From contig CAKQRQ010000001.1 of assembly GCA_934271465.1 (NCBI GenBank), forward strand, positions 186,001 through 250,000: a stretch of 64,000 nt of DNA, read 5' to 3'. Below, one piece after another: positions 1-9,068 of this stretch. The stretch comes from an uncultured Alphaproteobacteria bacterium. Lineage in GTDB: Bacteria > Pseudomonadota > Alphaproteobacteria > RF32 > CAG-239. The translations under genes and the position numbers were made by a program. Position 1 is the stretch's first letter; each line of letters opens with the position of its first letter. The notes beneath the pieces are model-generated. The model saw nothing but the letters and a program-made list of their open reading frames with translations. It did not search any database and was not told the DNA's origin.

Positions 1-1066
1 ACGGCACGTTTAACCCAACCTCGGAAGCCGCCGAAATAATCCCATCGGCAATCAGGTTGCACCGAACAAACCCGCCCAAGATATTCAGCATAATGCCTTC
101 GACCCGCGGATTGGTCATAATAATTTTGATGCCCGAAGCAATCTTGTCTTTGTCAACACCACCTTTGACATTGATAAAACAGGCCATTCCTTTATTTTTA
201 TCTTTTAACAAATCCATAGCCGTTAAAGCCAGCCCGTCTCCGTTAACAATGCATCCGACCGCTCCGTCAAATTCGCTGTATGTGAATTTATATTTAGAGG
301 CTTGAATATCTCTCTCTGACAGCTCACATTCATCTTTCAGCGGAGCAACTTCAGGCTGCCTGAATAATGCATTGTCATCAAATGAGATTTTTGCATCCAA
401 CGCAACCAACTCGCCGTTTTTCATCACGCCGACAGGATTAATTTCAATCATTGCCGCATCTTTTTGCAAAAAGGCTTTGTGCAGTCCGTTTATCAGGTTT
501 TCCAGATTATGCGCCGCCCGCGCCGGTAATTTCAAAAAGTCCATGACCTGCTGCACCTGCTCGGGACGCGTATCTCCGTCCACATCAAGCTTAATTCTCA
601 AAACCTTTTTAGGCTTATTCATGGCGATTTTCATAATATCGCCGTCTTTGATATCCGCCACAAGCAGCGTCAGCTCCGCAGCCACACGTCCGACGGCCAA
701 TGCCATATAAAAACCGCTTTCAACTTTGTTAAACGCCTCAACATATATCCGGCTGACTTTTTTTCCGACAGGACCTGTCTGAACTGTTACCAACGTTGCG
801 CCCAGCATCTGTTTGGCGTTTTCAAAAATCTCTTTCTTTTTGGTGAGAATCCGCACACCGCCGCCATGGCCGGCCTGTTTTTCCAAAAAATACCCCTTAT
901 GTCTGGCACCGGATTGAATCTGTGCTTTTAAAACCCACGGACCTTTTTTGGAAACTTCTTGAGCAACCTCGACCGCTTCGGCGGGCGTATAAGCTATTTT
1001 TCCTTTTGGAATTTTTATCCCATATTGCTCAAAAATTTTTTTAGCCTGATATTCATGAATATTCAT
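1..1066 (-). CDS. sucC: Succinyl-CoA synthetase beta subunit (ADP-forming), C-terminus beyond window
   Basis: This is the beta subunit of succinyl-CoA ligase, which interconverts succinyl-CoA and succinate with substrate-level ATP formation in the TCA cycle. Reading the minus strand from the ATG ending at 1066 gives MNIHEYQAKKIFEQYG, the typical SucC start with its ATP-grasp fold. Further on come KAQIQSGARHKGYF, GHGGGVRI and, near the window edge, NILGGFVRCNLIADGI of the CoA-ligase domain. About 355 residues are visible of the usual 388 or so, so the last 30 or more residues lie outside. The gene follows sufE by 15 bases and probably shares its transcript. sucD would be expected to the left. 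Confidence 0.95.
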   Translation of the reverse strand, partial: MNIHEYQAKKIFEQYGIKIPKGKIAYTPAEAVEVAQEVSKKGPWVLKAQIQSGARHKGYFLEKQAGHGGGVRILTKKKEIFENAKQMLGATLVTVQTGPVGKKVSRIYVEAFNKVESGFYMALAVGRVAAELTLLVADIKDGDIMKIAMNKPKKVLRIKLDVDGDTRPEQVQQVMDFLKLPARAAHNLENLINGLHKAFLQKDAAMIEINPVGVMKNGELVALDAKISFDDNALFRQPEVAPLKDECELSERDIQASKYKFTYSEFDGAVGCIVNGDGLALTAMDLLKDKNKGMACFINVKGGVDKDKIASGIKIIMTNPRVEGIMLNILGGFVRCNLIADGIISAASEVGLNVP

Positions 1067-1081
1067 GATTATATCCTTTGT

Positions 1082-1483
1082 TTATTGCAAAGCCTCTGCA
1101 TAATGCTTTATTTTTTCTATCATTGACTCAAGCCCGTTGCGGCGGGAGGGCGTCAGATGTTCCTGAAGTCCGAGTTTAGCAAAAATATCGCTAACTGCAA
1201 TTGATTTAATTTCTTCTGGGGATTTATCATTATAAATCATTAGGACAACAGCTATCAACCCTTTGACAATCATCGCGTCGCTGTCGCCTGCAAAATGAAT
1301 AATCCCATTTTTAAAATCAGGCACGAGCCATACCTGCGACTGACAGCCTTTGACTTTCCATTCTTCCGTCCGCCATTTATCTTCCAATGGCGGTAGTTTT
1401 TCGCCAAGTTCTATCAGATATCTGTATTTATCTTCCCAAGAATCCAAGAATTCAAAATTATCTATCAATTCGTCTATTGTCAT
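1082..1483 (-). CDS. sufE: Sulfur acceptor / cysteine desulfuration protein SufE
   Basis: SufE takes persulfide sulfur from the cysteine desulfurase SufS and passes it to the SufBCD scaffold. The 133-residue product has the normal family length. It carries the acceptor cysteine in the KVKGCQSQVW motif (Cys47) and the family pattern DKYRYLIELGEKLPPL near the start. It lies downstream of the suf operon but is separated from sufT by an intrinsic terminator at 1535-1565, so it probably has its own promoter in the short gap and is co-transcribed with sucC, 15 bases away. Assignment is firm; the transcription unit is inferred. Confidence 0.95.
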   Translation of the reverse strand: MTIDELIDNFEFLDSWEDKYRYLIELGEKLPPLEDKWRTEEWKVKGCQSQVWLVPDFKNGIIHFAGDSDAMIVKGLIAVVLMIYNDKSPEEIKSIAVSDIFAKLGLQEHLTPSRRNGLESMIEKIKHYAEALQ

Positions 1484-1534
1484 TTTACCTTTGCCTTTTT
1501 ATGTTCTTGTAACATCTAAAAAAGCTCAAGGCAA

Positions 1535-1565
1535 TAAAAAAAGAGCGGATACACTCCGTCCGCTC
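1535..1565 (-). terminator. Intrinsic terminator downstream of sufT
   Basis: On the minus strand a 7-bp stem (GAGCGGA at 1559-1565 pairing with TCCGCTC at 1543-1549) is followed at once by a run of seven U residues. This ends the sufB-to-sufT transcript and sets sufE-sucC apart. Confidence 0.8.
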
Positions 1566-1590
1566 GTTTCTTTAATCCTTTACAGCACCA

Positions 1591-1980
1591 TTACAGCAGT
1601 TCAAACATAGCTTTGGCTTCATCGCTCAACATCTCAAAACTCCAAGCCGGTTCCCAGACGATGCGCACTTCGACCTCCCCGACTCCTTCAACCAACGATA
1701 CGGCCTGCGCAGCCTGTTCGGGCAAAACACCCGCCACAGGACACATCGGCGAGGTCACTGTCATTTCAATATATACATCGCCATTTTCTTTTTGTTCCAG
1801 CTTATATACCAACCCCATATCCCAGATATTAACCATAATTTCGGGATCAGAGACTGTTTTTAACGCTTCAATAAGCGCCTCTCTGGAAGCTTTTTTGCTT
1901 CCCTCAGGCAGCGGCTGTCCGGCCTTTGCGACATATTCTTTTTTATAATCTTCAGGATTTATATCCGTTATTTCTTCCAT
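1591..1980 (-). CDS. sufT: SUF-associated Fe-S assembly factor SufT (DUF59/MIP18 family)
   Basis: SufT-type DUF59 proteins help iron-sulfur cluster maturation or transfer, especially under high cluster demand. The 129-residue product has about 30 variable N-terminal residues and then the DUF59 domain: KTVSDPEIMVNIWDMGLVY, the ITVTSPMCP-type stretch (here MTVTSPMCPVAGVLPEQ) with the conserved cysteine, and RIVWEPAW near the C-terminus. It is the last gene of the suf operon, 10 bases after sufS, and is followed by a terminator. The order sufS-sufT is common in alphaproteobacteria. Confidence 0.92.
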   Translation of the reverse strand: MEEITDINPEDYKKEYVAKAGQPLPEGSKKASREALIEALKTVSDPEIMVNIWDMGLVYKLEQKENGDVYIEMTVTSPMCPVAGVLPEQAAQAVSLVEGVGEVEVRIVWEPAWSFEMLSDEAKAMFELL

Positions 1981-1990
1981 CGTTTTGTCC

Positions 1991-3205
1991 TTAGAAAAAC
2001 GTTTTTGCCTTGTTTAAGGCTTTACACAAAATATCAATATCCTGTTTGGTATTATACAACCCGAGTGATGCCCGCACAACGGATTCATAGCCCATCCGCC
2101 GAACCAAAGGCGCCGCGCAATGATGTCCGACTCTGACCGATACACCTTCCTTATCCAAAATAAAGGCCAAATCCTGCGGATGAATCCCCTCAATCACAAA
2201 AGAAAACACGCCGCCTTTACCTTCTGCTGTTCCAATTTGCCTCAGACCTTTAATTTCGGACAGCTTTTGCAACGTATATTTTGTCAGCTCATTTTCATGT
2301 GCTGTAATATTTTCCATTCCGAGAGACATCATATAGTTTAACGCTTCGCCCAAGCCTATGGCCTGAACAATCGCCGGCGTTCCCGCTTCAAACCGTGCAG
2401 GAGGCTCATCAAAAGTTGTGGTTTGATAGGTAACCACGTCAACCATATCTCCCCCATATTGATACGGCGGCATGGCTTTTAAAATATCATATTTGGCATA
2501 TAGAACGCCAATTCCGCTCGGACCATAGGTTTTGTGCCCTGAAAAGGCAAGAAAATCGCAATCCATCTCCTGAACGTCAATTTTTTGGTGGACGGCCAGC
2601 TGGCACGCATCAACCAACACCTTTGCCCCGACTCTGTGCGCCGAGGAAATAATTTGTTTTATCGGGAAAATTGTTCCCAACACATTAGACATTCCCGTAA
2701 CGGCGACTAATTTTGTTTTTCCGCTCAACAATCTGCAAAAATCATCCCAGTCAAACGCTCCGTCATCTTTGATTTTGCAAATTTTGAGCTCGAACCCTAT
2801 TTCATCGCGCAAAACCTGCCATGGCACCAAATTTGCGTGATGCTCGGCTTCGGTAATAATGACCTCGTCAATCTTTGTCAAAAACTTGCGTCCCCATGTT
2901 GAGGCGACCAAATTAATTGACTCCGTTGCATTGCGCGTAAACACAATTTCTGCAGGAGAAGCCGCATTCAAAAATTTCTGAACGATTTTGCGCGCCTCTT
3001 CATAAGCTGACGTAATTTCCTCGGACAGCAAATAAGATCCGCGGTGAACATTGGCATATTCCTGTTCATAAACCTGAACCATTTTATCAATCACGCTGCG
3101 CGGCTTTTGTGCCGAGGCCGATGAATCCAAAAATGTATTCGCCTGTCCGTTAACAGACACATCGAAAATCGGAAAATCTTTTCTGATTTGCTCTACGTTA
3201 TACAT
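1991..3205 (-). CDS. sufS: Cysteine desulfurase SufS (group II, PLP-dependent)
   Basis: SufS removes sulfur from L-cysteine and hands the persulfide to SufE for cluster assembly. The 404-residue protein has the class V aminotransferase fold. The PLP lysine is Lys225 in FSGHKTYGPSGIGVLY, the histidine-rich ITEAEHHANLVPWQ motif is present, and the active-site Cys363 sits in SVRVGHHCAAPLVRRMGY, the short loop typical of group II desulfurases. Length and motifs match E. coli SufS closely. Its start overlaps the sufD stop by 8 bases, which indicates translational coupling. Confidence 0.97.
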   Translation of the reverse strand: MYNVEQIRKDFPIFDVSVNGQANTFLDSSASAQKPRSVIDKMVQVYEQEYANVHRGSYLLSEEITSAYEEARKIVQKFLNAASPAEIVFTRNATESINLVASTWGRKFLTKIDEVIITEAEHHANLVPWQVLRDEIGFELKICKIKDDGAFDWDDFCRLLSGKTKLVAVTGMSNVLGTIFPIKQIISSAHRVGAKVLVDACQLAVHQKIDVQEMDCDFLAFSGHKTYGPSGIGVLYAKYDILKAMPPYQYGGDMVDVVTYQTTTFDEPPARFEAGTPAIVQAIGLGEALNYMMSLGMENITAHENELTKYTLQKLSEIKGLRQIGTAEGKGGVFSFVIEGIHPQDLAFILDKEGVSVRVGHHCAAPLVRRMGYESVVRASLGLYNTKQDIDILCKALNKAKTFF

Positions 3206-4484
3206 TGTTCTCTCCTCGAGAGGGCTCCGTGCCGATTGTTTTCACTAAAGATTTAATCCACAAATTGACTTTTTCATCATCAATTTTGGCTATCACATCG
3301 TTCAGATAGGCATCTATCAACAATTGTTCAGCCTTTTTTTCGCCAATCCCGCGGGAACGCATATAAAACAGTTGCTCTTTGTCCAACTGCCCGCAAGCGG
3401 CGCCGTGCGAACATTTAACATCATCGGCAAAAATTTCAAGCTCCGGCTTCACATCTATTTCGGCCTCATCGCTCAACAGCATGGCCTTGTGCAACTGATA
3501 GCCTTCTGTTTTGACGGCGTCTGGTTCAATATGAATTTTTCCCTGAAAAACACCCTTGGCCTGTCCGCCGACAACGCCTTTGACCAGCAACAGAGATTTT
3601 GTATTCGGCTTCTGATGCTCAATATCGGTTGTTGTGTCCAATGTTGCCCAACCGTTCATCATATAGGCTGCATCGACCTGTGTTTCTGCCCCTTCTTCCG
3701 CTAACAATACTTTGGTTTCATGACGCCCTAAATCGGCGCCTTTTTGCAGGCAAAAACTTTTATATTTTCCGTTTTGTCCGATAGAAACGGCATTCAAAGC
3801 AATATGAGCCGCCTTAAATGCTTCGTCTTGAACTTTGTAATGGCGCAGAACGCCGCCTGTTTTGATTTCAATCTCATTGACGATATTTGTAAAATATGAT
3901 GCCTTTTGCGCCCCCGTCCACCCAAAATACTCTACCAACTCCAATTCGGCCTCAGGCTCAACCACGACCAAATTGCGCACATTATACATTAAGTTGTCTT
4001 TCGGAACATTTGTGTGATATATCAAGGCAATCGGCCTATCCAAGCGATATCCCTGCGGCACGCGGATATATATTCCTTCTTCCAGATACGCCATATTTAA
4101 TGCCGCAAACGGGTGATTTTCCACCTGAGCCAAATTTCCGATATGCGCTCTGATTTCGGGACGAAACATAACAGCCTCAATCAATGGCACGATTTCTATT
4201 CCGTCAGGCAATTCAGAATCTTTTGGCGTGAACACACCATTTTCAAAACAAACTTTATAGCACGCAAAAGGTATCTCCGGCAGGCGAATTTCCGCTCTTA
4301 TTCCTTTGGGCGCGCAGGTAAACTCCCGCTCAAAAAAACGGTTGGGTTTGGTGTATTTCCAAGCCTCTGTTTTCGGCGTCGGGATTCCCTGAGCCAAAAA
4401 AGCCTCACCCCCTTTTTGACGCGCTTCTTTCAGCCATGGGATATTATCGCCGATAAGCTCTATATCTTGCAGCAAACCGCTCAT
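3198..4484 (-). CDS. sufD: Fe-S cluster assembly scaffold protein SufD
   Basis: SufD forms the SufBC2D scaffold with SufB and SufC and helps iron entry. The 428-residue product starts with the family's helical N-terminus (TPKTEAWKYTKPNRF) and continues into the right-handed beta-helix core. The conserved C-terminal region contains KCSHGAACGQLDKEQLFYMRSRGI, with its HGA motif and cysteine. It overlaps sufC by 4 bases upstream and sufS by 8 bases downstream, so the whole block reads as one tightly coupled operon. Confidence 0.95.
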   Translation of the reverse strand: MSGLLQDIELIGDNIPWLKEARQKGGEAFLAQGIPTPKTEAWKYTKPNRFFEREFTCAPKGIRAEIRLPEIPFACYKVCFENGVFTPKDSELPDGIEIVPLIEAVMFRPEIRAHIGNLAQVENHPFAALNMAYLEEGIYIRVPQGYRLDRPIALIYHTNVPKDNLMYNVRNLVVVEPEAELELVEYFGWTGAQKASYFTNIVNEIEIKTGGVLRHYKVQDEAFKAAHIALNAVSIGQNGKYKSFCLQKGADLGRHETKVLLAEEGAETQVDAAYMMNGWATLDTTTDIEHQKPNTKSLLLVKGVVGGQAKGVFQGKIHIEPDAVKTEGYQLHKAMLLSDEAEIDVKPELEIFADDVKCSHGAACGQLDKEQLFYMRSRGIGEKKAEQLLIDAYLNDVIAKIDDEKVNLWIKSLVKTIGTEPSRGENNV

Positions 4485-5242
4485 TCTTTTTCTTTCACAA
4501 ATTCGGCATAGCCCTTTTGCTCAAGCTCCGCCGCCAATTCCTTACCGCCGGTTTTGACAATTTTACCATCCGCATAAATATGAACAAAATCCGGCACAAT
4601 ATAATTTAACAGACGCTGATAGTGCGTGATAACCAATAAGGCATTTTCGTTTGTATGCAAGGCATTGACGCCGTCCGCGACCACTCTTAACGCATCAATA
4701 TCCAATCCCGAATCCGCTTCATCCAAAATGGCCAAGGTCGGTTTAAGGACAGCCATTTGCAAAGTCTCAAGCCGCTTCTTCTCGCCGCCGGAGAATCCGA
4801 CATTAACCGCGCGCTTAATCATTTCGGCATCTAACCCTAATTTTTTGCCTTCTTCACGCACCATCTTGATAAATTCCATGGTATCAAGTTCCGGTTCGCC
4901 CTTATGTTTTCGAACAGCATTTACCGCATGTTTCAAAAAAGACGTTACAGGCACTCCGGGGATTTCAACCGGATATTGCATGCATAGGAAAATTCCTTCG
5001 CGGGCGCGCTCTTCCGTCGGCATCTTTAACAAATCTTTTCCTTTGAACCGCACCGAACCCGATGTCACATGATACCCAGGTTTGCCGCACAGCACATTTG
5101 ACAATGTTGACTTTCCGGCGCCGTTTGGTCCCATTAAAGCATGGACTTCTCCTGCATTGATTGTCAGATTAAATCCTTTGATGATTTCTTTGCCGTCCAC
5201 GCCGGCATATAAGTCTTCTATTTCCAATAACGGTGTTGTCAT
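4481..5242 (-). CDS. sufC: Fe-S cluster assembly ATPase SufC
   Basis: SufC is the ABC-type ATPase that drives conformational change of the SufB/SufD scaffold. I chose the ATG ending at 5242 (253 residues, starting MTTPLLEIEDLYAG) because it gives an ATGA overlap with the upstream gene; an ATG five codons earlier is also open. Walker A GPNGAGKST is at residues 38-46, the signature SGGEKKR at 151-157 and Walker B ILDEADSGLD at 172-181. The family-specific FSGGEKKRLETLQMA stretch distinguishes it from transporter ATPases. Confidence 0.96.
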   Translation of the reverse strand: MTTPLLEIEDLYAGVDGKEIIKGFNLTINAGEVHALMGPNGAGKSTLSNVLCGKPGYHVTSGSVRFKGKDLLKMPTEERAREGIFLCMQYPVEIPGVPVTSFLKHAVNAVRKHKGEPELDTMEFIKMVREEGKKLGLDAEMIKRAVNVGFSGGEKKRLETLQMAVLKPTLAILDEADSGLDIDALRVVADGVNALHTNENALLVITHYQRLLNYIVPDFVHIYADGKIVKTGGKELAAELEQKGYAEFVKEKE

Positions 5243-5517
5243 TTGTTTTGATTCCACTCATCTAAACGTTTTTCAATTTTTTGCAATTTCTCTTTTTTAT
5301 AGGCTTCAACCTGCTGGTCTATTCCGTAACAAACTTTCAGCTGGCGCAGCATAATTTCAACATCAGCCGTTTCTTCAATAATCTCCGAAACATTGTTTTT
5401 TCCACGGTTGATATTTTTCAATATTTCTTTTGTCAGCTCACTCATTTCCTCAATAACCTGAAGCATCTGCGCTTCTTTTCCCCATGTTTTAAGAGCCCGC
5501 TCATACGTATCCATCAC
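5239..5517 (-). CDS. MazG-like all-alpha NTP pyrophosphohydrolase, inside the suf operon
   Basis: This 92-residue helical protein has the metal-binding pattern of the MazG/phosphoribosyl-ATP pyrophosphatase superfamily: IEEMSEL with Glu23, Glu24 and Glu27, then IIEETADVEIM with Glu48, Glu49 and Asp52. The compact size resembles phage and stand-alone MazG-like proteins that hydrolyse NTPs or dNTPs to the monophosphate. Both ends are fused into the operon by ATGA overlaps, with sufB upstream and sufC downstream, so it is co-translated with Fe-S assembly genes. Function in that setting is unknown. I am confident of the superfamily but not of the substrate. Confidence 0.82.
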   Translation of the reverse strand: MMDTYERALKTWGKEAQMLQVIEEMSELTKEILKNINRGKNNVSEIIEETADVEIMLRQLKVCYGIDQQVEAYKKEKLQKIEKRLDEWNQNK

Positions 5518-6965
5518 CCGACACTCCCTTCCAGTGAAATATTAATCAATTTGGCCGCCTCAATCGCAAATTCCATCGGCAAATGCTGCATTACTTCTTT
5601 ACAGAATCCGTTCACTATCAGGCTGACGGCTTCTTCCTCGCTAATTCCTCTCTGACGGCAGTAAAACAGCTGTTCATCGCTGATTTTTGAGGTTGTCGCT
5701 TCGTGCTCCAGACAAGCTGTCTTATTCCGATTTTCGACATAGGGCACCGTGTGCGACCCGCATGTGCGCCCAATAAGCAAACTGTCGCATTGCGTGTAAT
5801 TGCGCGCTCCGTCCGCTGCGGGCGCAACCTTAACCAACCCGCGGTAGGTCTGGTTTGAGAATCCGGCTGAAATTCCTTTTGAGATAATCTTAGAAGAGGT
5901 ATTTTTGCCGATATGAATCATTTTTGTTCCGGTATCGGCCTGTTGGCGGTTATTTGTAATGGCCACCGAGTAAAATTCCCCAACAGAATTATCGCCTTGC
6001 AGCACACAAGAGGGATATTTCCATGTTACGGCCGACCCCGTTTCAACCTGCGTCCATGAAATTTTGGAATTTGCGCCCCGACACGCAGCCCGTTTGGTCA
6101 CAAAGTTATACACGCCGCCTTTACCGTCTTTATCCCCCGGATACCAGTTCTGAACCGTTGAATATTTGACTTCGGCATCTTTCAACACAACAATCTCAAC
6201 AATTGCGGCATGGAGCTGATTTTCATCGCGCTGCGGCGCCGTGCACCCCTCCAGATAAGACACATAGCTTTCCTCATCGGCAATAATCAGCGTGCGCTCA
6301 AACTGCCCCGTATTTTTGGCGTTAATTCTGAAATAGGTGGACAGCTCCATTGGGCATTTAACCCCTTTGGGAATATAAACAAAAGAACCGTCCGTAAATA
6401 CTGCCGAATTCAGGCAGGCAAAGAAATTATCCGTATAAGGCACGACCGAGCCCAGATACTTTTTAACCAGCTCGGGATGTTCTCTGACAGCTTCTGAAAT
6501 AGAACAGAAAATTACGCCTTTTTCAGCCAACTTGGCTCGGTAGGTCGTCGCAACAGACACGCTGTCAAATACCGCATCTACCGCAACCACTCCAGCTAAG
6601 ACCTCTTGCTCTTTTAATGGAATTCCTAATTTTTCATAGGTTGAGAGCAAATTCTTATCTATCTCGTCCAAGCTTTTGGGACGGACTTTTTGCTTCGGCG
6701 CCGAATAATAGGCCAATTTTTGGTAATCTATTTTATCATAACTCAGCTTTGCCCAAGCAGGCTCCGTCATACCTTTCCAAAACTCAAAGGCTTTCAGGCG
6801 CCAATCCAACAACCAGTCCGGCTCATTCTTTTTGGCAGAAATCAGACGGATAATATCGGCATTCAGGCCGCACGAAACCGTATCGGCTTCAATATCCGTC
6901 ACAAAGCCGTATTTATATTTGTCGCCGGATTCATCGGCAACGGTAATTTGCGTTTTATCAGTCAT
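5514..6965 (-). CDS. sufB: Fe-S cluster assembly scaffold protein SufB
   Basis: SufB is the main scaffold on which Fe-S clusters are built. I place the start at the ATG ending at 6965 (483 residues, MTDKTQITVADESG); an upstream TTG at 7004 would add 13 unlike residues. The core motifs are present: FPKGVKCPMELSTYFRIN-type beta-helix repeats (here YIPKGVKCPMELSTYF), EGCTAPQRDENQLHAA, and the C-terminal ARNYTQCDSLLIG, CGSHTVPY and EHEATTSKISDEQLFYCRQRG. It is the first gene of the operon and lies divergent to the PAS/GGDEF gene. No Rrf2-type regulator (IscR/SufR) is adjacent. Confidence 0.96.
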   Translation of the reverse strand: MTDKTQITVADESGDKYKYGFVTDIEADTVSCGLNADIIRLISAKKNEPDWLLDWRLKAFEFWKGMTEPAWAKLSYDKIDYQKLAYYSAPKQKVRPKSLDEIDKNLLSTYEKLGIPLKEQEVLAGVVAVDAVFDSVSVATTYRAKLAEKGVIFCSISEAVREHPELVKKYLGSVVPYTDNFFACLNSAVFTDGSFVYIPKGVKCPMELSTYFRINAKNTGQFERTLIIADEESYVSYLEGCTAPQRDENQLHAAIVEIVVLKDAEVKYSTVQNWYPGDKDGKGGVYNFVTKRAACRGANSKISWTQVETGSAVTWKYPSCVLQGDNSVGEFYSVAITNNRQQADTGTKMIHIGKNTSSKIISKGISAGFSNQTYRGLVKVAPAADGARNYTQCDSLLIGRTCGSHTVPYVENRNKTACLEHEATTSKISDEQLFYCRQRGISEEEAVSLIVNGFCKEVMQHLPMEFAIEAAKLINISLEGSVG

Positions 6966-7078
6966 CTTAAAAAAGAACCTAGTGTTTTTTTTATTTAAAA
7001 TCAACCCATATTTAACCTTATTTTAGCTTTTCTTTATCACTCTCAAAGAATCGAAAAAAACATAAAAAAGGAGGCCTA

Positions 7079-8125
7079 ATGGCTGTTTTGTCTTTGATTT
7101 TTGGAGTATTGGCTGTTGTCTTTGCCGCCACATCTCTGGTTCTGTTCAAGTCTCTGAAACGTTTAAAATCTGAAATTCAGGAACTTCTGCGCGAGACGAC
7201 CCTTGCCGAAGAACCTCAACAAAACGACTCCGGCGATATCTATTTTAAGATTGACGATAGTTTTAATTTGACCTTTATTAACGACTCCGGCGCCAAAGAA
7301 CTCGGCTACCAACCCGAATTTCTGTGTGAGCGGCCGTTAACCGAAACAATCCTTGAAAATAATGATGCCAATACGGCTTTTTTAAAAGAAATTTTTGCTA
7401 AAATATCAAAAAAGCAGTCAACCGTTACTTCTCAACTTCTTTTAAAACGCCGCGACGGCAAGACTCTTTTGATGCTGGTTCGAATCCGCCCGCTTCTCAA
7501 TGAGATACTCAAATGCACGGGGCTCAGTTTTTTGTGCAAAGATTTATCTCAAGCTGACCGGCTTAAAAGCGAATTGTCGGATTATCAATCTATTGATCCT
7601 TTTACCGATATTCTTAATGAAAAGACCTTACTTACCCGATTTGAACATGATTTTAATTTAGCCAATCGTTACAATAAAGAGCTCTCTACTCTTGTTATTG
7701 AACTTAAAGATATTTACGCTTTTATATCCAAAGGAATCGACTTTGAAACTGCCGATAAGATGCTCAAAAACATTTGCTCTCTGTGTTTGGAAAGTCTGCC
7801 ACCTGAGGGCTATACAGGGCGAATCGACAAGACCAAAATATTTATGGTTCTTAAAAATACGCCGCGCGCCAAAGCCGCCCAACTGGCCGGAGATATTCTT
7901 AAGTCAGCTGTCGAAATTATCAAGACTCTGCGCATTGACGAATCCAATGCCCAGATGATTATCATTTCTTATTCCAACCGCAAGGGCTTTGCCGACAGCT
8001 ATGATGCGATGATTGGTCGAATCCAACGCCATATCAACACTGCCCTCAAACAAAAAATTTATGGCATTTTCTCCTCAGACAGCAGGCAAACAACTCTTTC
8101 TGATTTAGAAAATATTAAGGGTTAG
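7079..8125 (+). CDS. Membrane protein with PAS domain and degenerate GGDEF domain
   Basis: The 348-residue product has one N-terminal membrane segment (residues 3-24), a short linker, a PAS-like domain (about 50-155, containing FNLTFINDSGAKELGY) and a GGDEF-type fold (about 178-310, beginning DPFTDILNEKTLLTRFEHD). The signature GGDEF is replaced by a GRIDKTKIF stretch, so cyclase activity is unlikely. A receptor or scaffolding role is more probable. A strong Shine-Dalgarno (AAAGGAGG) precedes the ATG. The gene is 52 bases upstream of the NlpD-like gene and diverges from suf. No phosphodiesterase domain is attached. Confidence 0.75.
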   Translation: MAVLSLIFGVLAVVFAATSLVLFKSLKRLKSEIQELLRETTLAEEPQQNDSGDIYFKIDDSFNLTFINDSGAKELGYQPEFLCERPLTETILENNDANTAFLKEIFAKISKKQSTVTSQLLLKRRDGKTLLMLVRIRPLLNEILKCTGLSFLCKDLSQADRLKSELSDYQSIDPFTDILNEKTLLTRFEHDFNLANRYNKELSTLVIELKDIYAFISKGIDFETADKMLKNICSLCLESLPPEGYTGRIDKTKIFMVLKNTPRAKAAQLAGDILKSAVEIIKTLRIDESNAQMIIISYSNRKGFADSYDAMIGRIQRHINTALKQKIYGIFSSDSRQTTLSDLENIKG

Positions 8126-8177
8126 ATGCTAGGCTCACTTCTTGATAGAGCTTTATTATCCAAAAGAAAGTGTTTAC

Positions 8178-9068
8178 ATGCGTTATTGGCGAATGGTTAT
8201 TTGTTGTCTCGTTTTGGCTGTCAGCGCCTGTTCGACAGACAGCAGGCTTTTCGGCTACACGCTTTGGGGACGCCCTGGAAACTCCGCAAATAACGGAATC
8301 GTTACGGTTCGCAAAGGCGACACCCTTTACAGCATTGCCCGCGCCAATGATGTCCCTATCCGCGAGGTTATTGAGACAAACAATCTTCGCCCGCCTTACA
8401 CACTACACGTCGGGCAAAGCATCCGTCTACCCCGCGCTAAATACCATATTGTCGCAAAAGGCGACACGCTTTATAACATTTCCAAAAGATACAACGTGGA
8501 TATGCCCACGCTAAGCCGCACAAACAACCTGCAAGCCCCTTTCACACTCAAAATCGGACAAAAACTTTTAATGCCCGGAAGCATCGTGACTTCGCCAGCA
8601 ACATCTTCTTCCAAAACGACTCATACTGTTTCCAAATCATCTTCCGCTTTGCACAGTCGGCAAACAGCCGCCGCGCAGCCGTCTACCCGCCGCAGCCAAA
8701 AATTTATTTGGCCGGTCAAAGGACAGGTTATTTCCAAATTCGGCCCCATTGCCAAAGGGCGTAATAATGACGGCATTAATATTAAAGTGCCTAAAGGGAC
8801 GCCCGTTAAAGCTGCCGACAGCGGAACGGTTGCCTATGCCGGAAACGAGCTTAAAGGATTCGGCAATTTAATTCTTATCAAACATCCTGACGGCTGGGTT
8901 ACGGCTTATGCACATAATGACACGCTCAAAGTGCGCAAAGGGCAAAAAGTAACCAAAGGAACCGTTATTTCAACCGTCGGCAATTCCGGCGGTGTCGGCA
9001 CGCCTCAACTCCATTTTGAAACTCGCGCCGGCAAAAAAGCCCTCAACCCGCAGTCTTATCTTCAATAG
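8178..9068 (+). CDS. nlpD: NlpD-like lipoprotein, LysM-LysM-degenerate LytM (amidase activator)
   Basis: The start is the ATG at 8178 (296 residues); reading from an upstream TTG would bury the signal peptide. A lipobox ends at Cys18 (LAVSAC). Two LysM domains follow (VRKGDTLYSIARANDVP and VAKGDTLYNISKRYNVD), then a Ser/Thr-rich linker and an M23/LytM domain. The zinc ligands are lost: the usual HxxxD region reads NNDGINIKV and the usual HLHF reads QLHFE. That is the NlpD/EnvC pattern, which activates cell-wall amidases at septation rather than cutting peptidoglycan. It sits upstream of yajC-secDF, a common alphaproteobacterial order. Confidence 0.88.
   Translation: MRYWRMVICCLVLAVSACSTDSRLFGYTLWGRPGNSANNGIVTVRKGDTLYSIARANDVPIREVIETNNLRPPYTLHVGQSIRLPRAKYHIVAKGDTLYNISKRYNVDMPTLSRTNNLQAPFTLKIGQKLLMPGSIVTSPATSSSKTTHTVSKSSSALHSRQTAAAQPSTRRSQKFIWPVKGQVISKFGPIAKGRNNDGINIKVPKGTPVKAADSGTVAYAGNELKGFGNLILIKHPDGWVTAYAHNDTLKVRKGQKVTKGTVISTVGNSGGVGTPQLHFETRAGKKALNPQSYLQ

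Noticed and set aside
6966..7004. TTG start 39 bases upstream of the chosen sufB start
   Set aside because: The added residues are unlike SufB, and the internal ATG begins the family-typical sequence.
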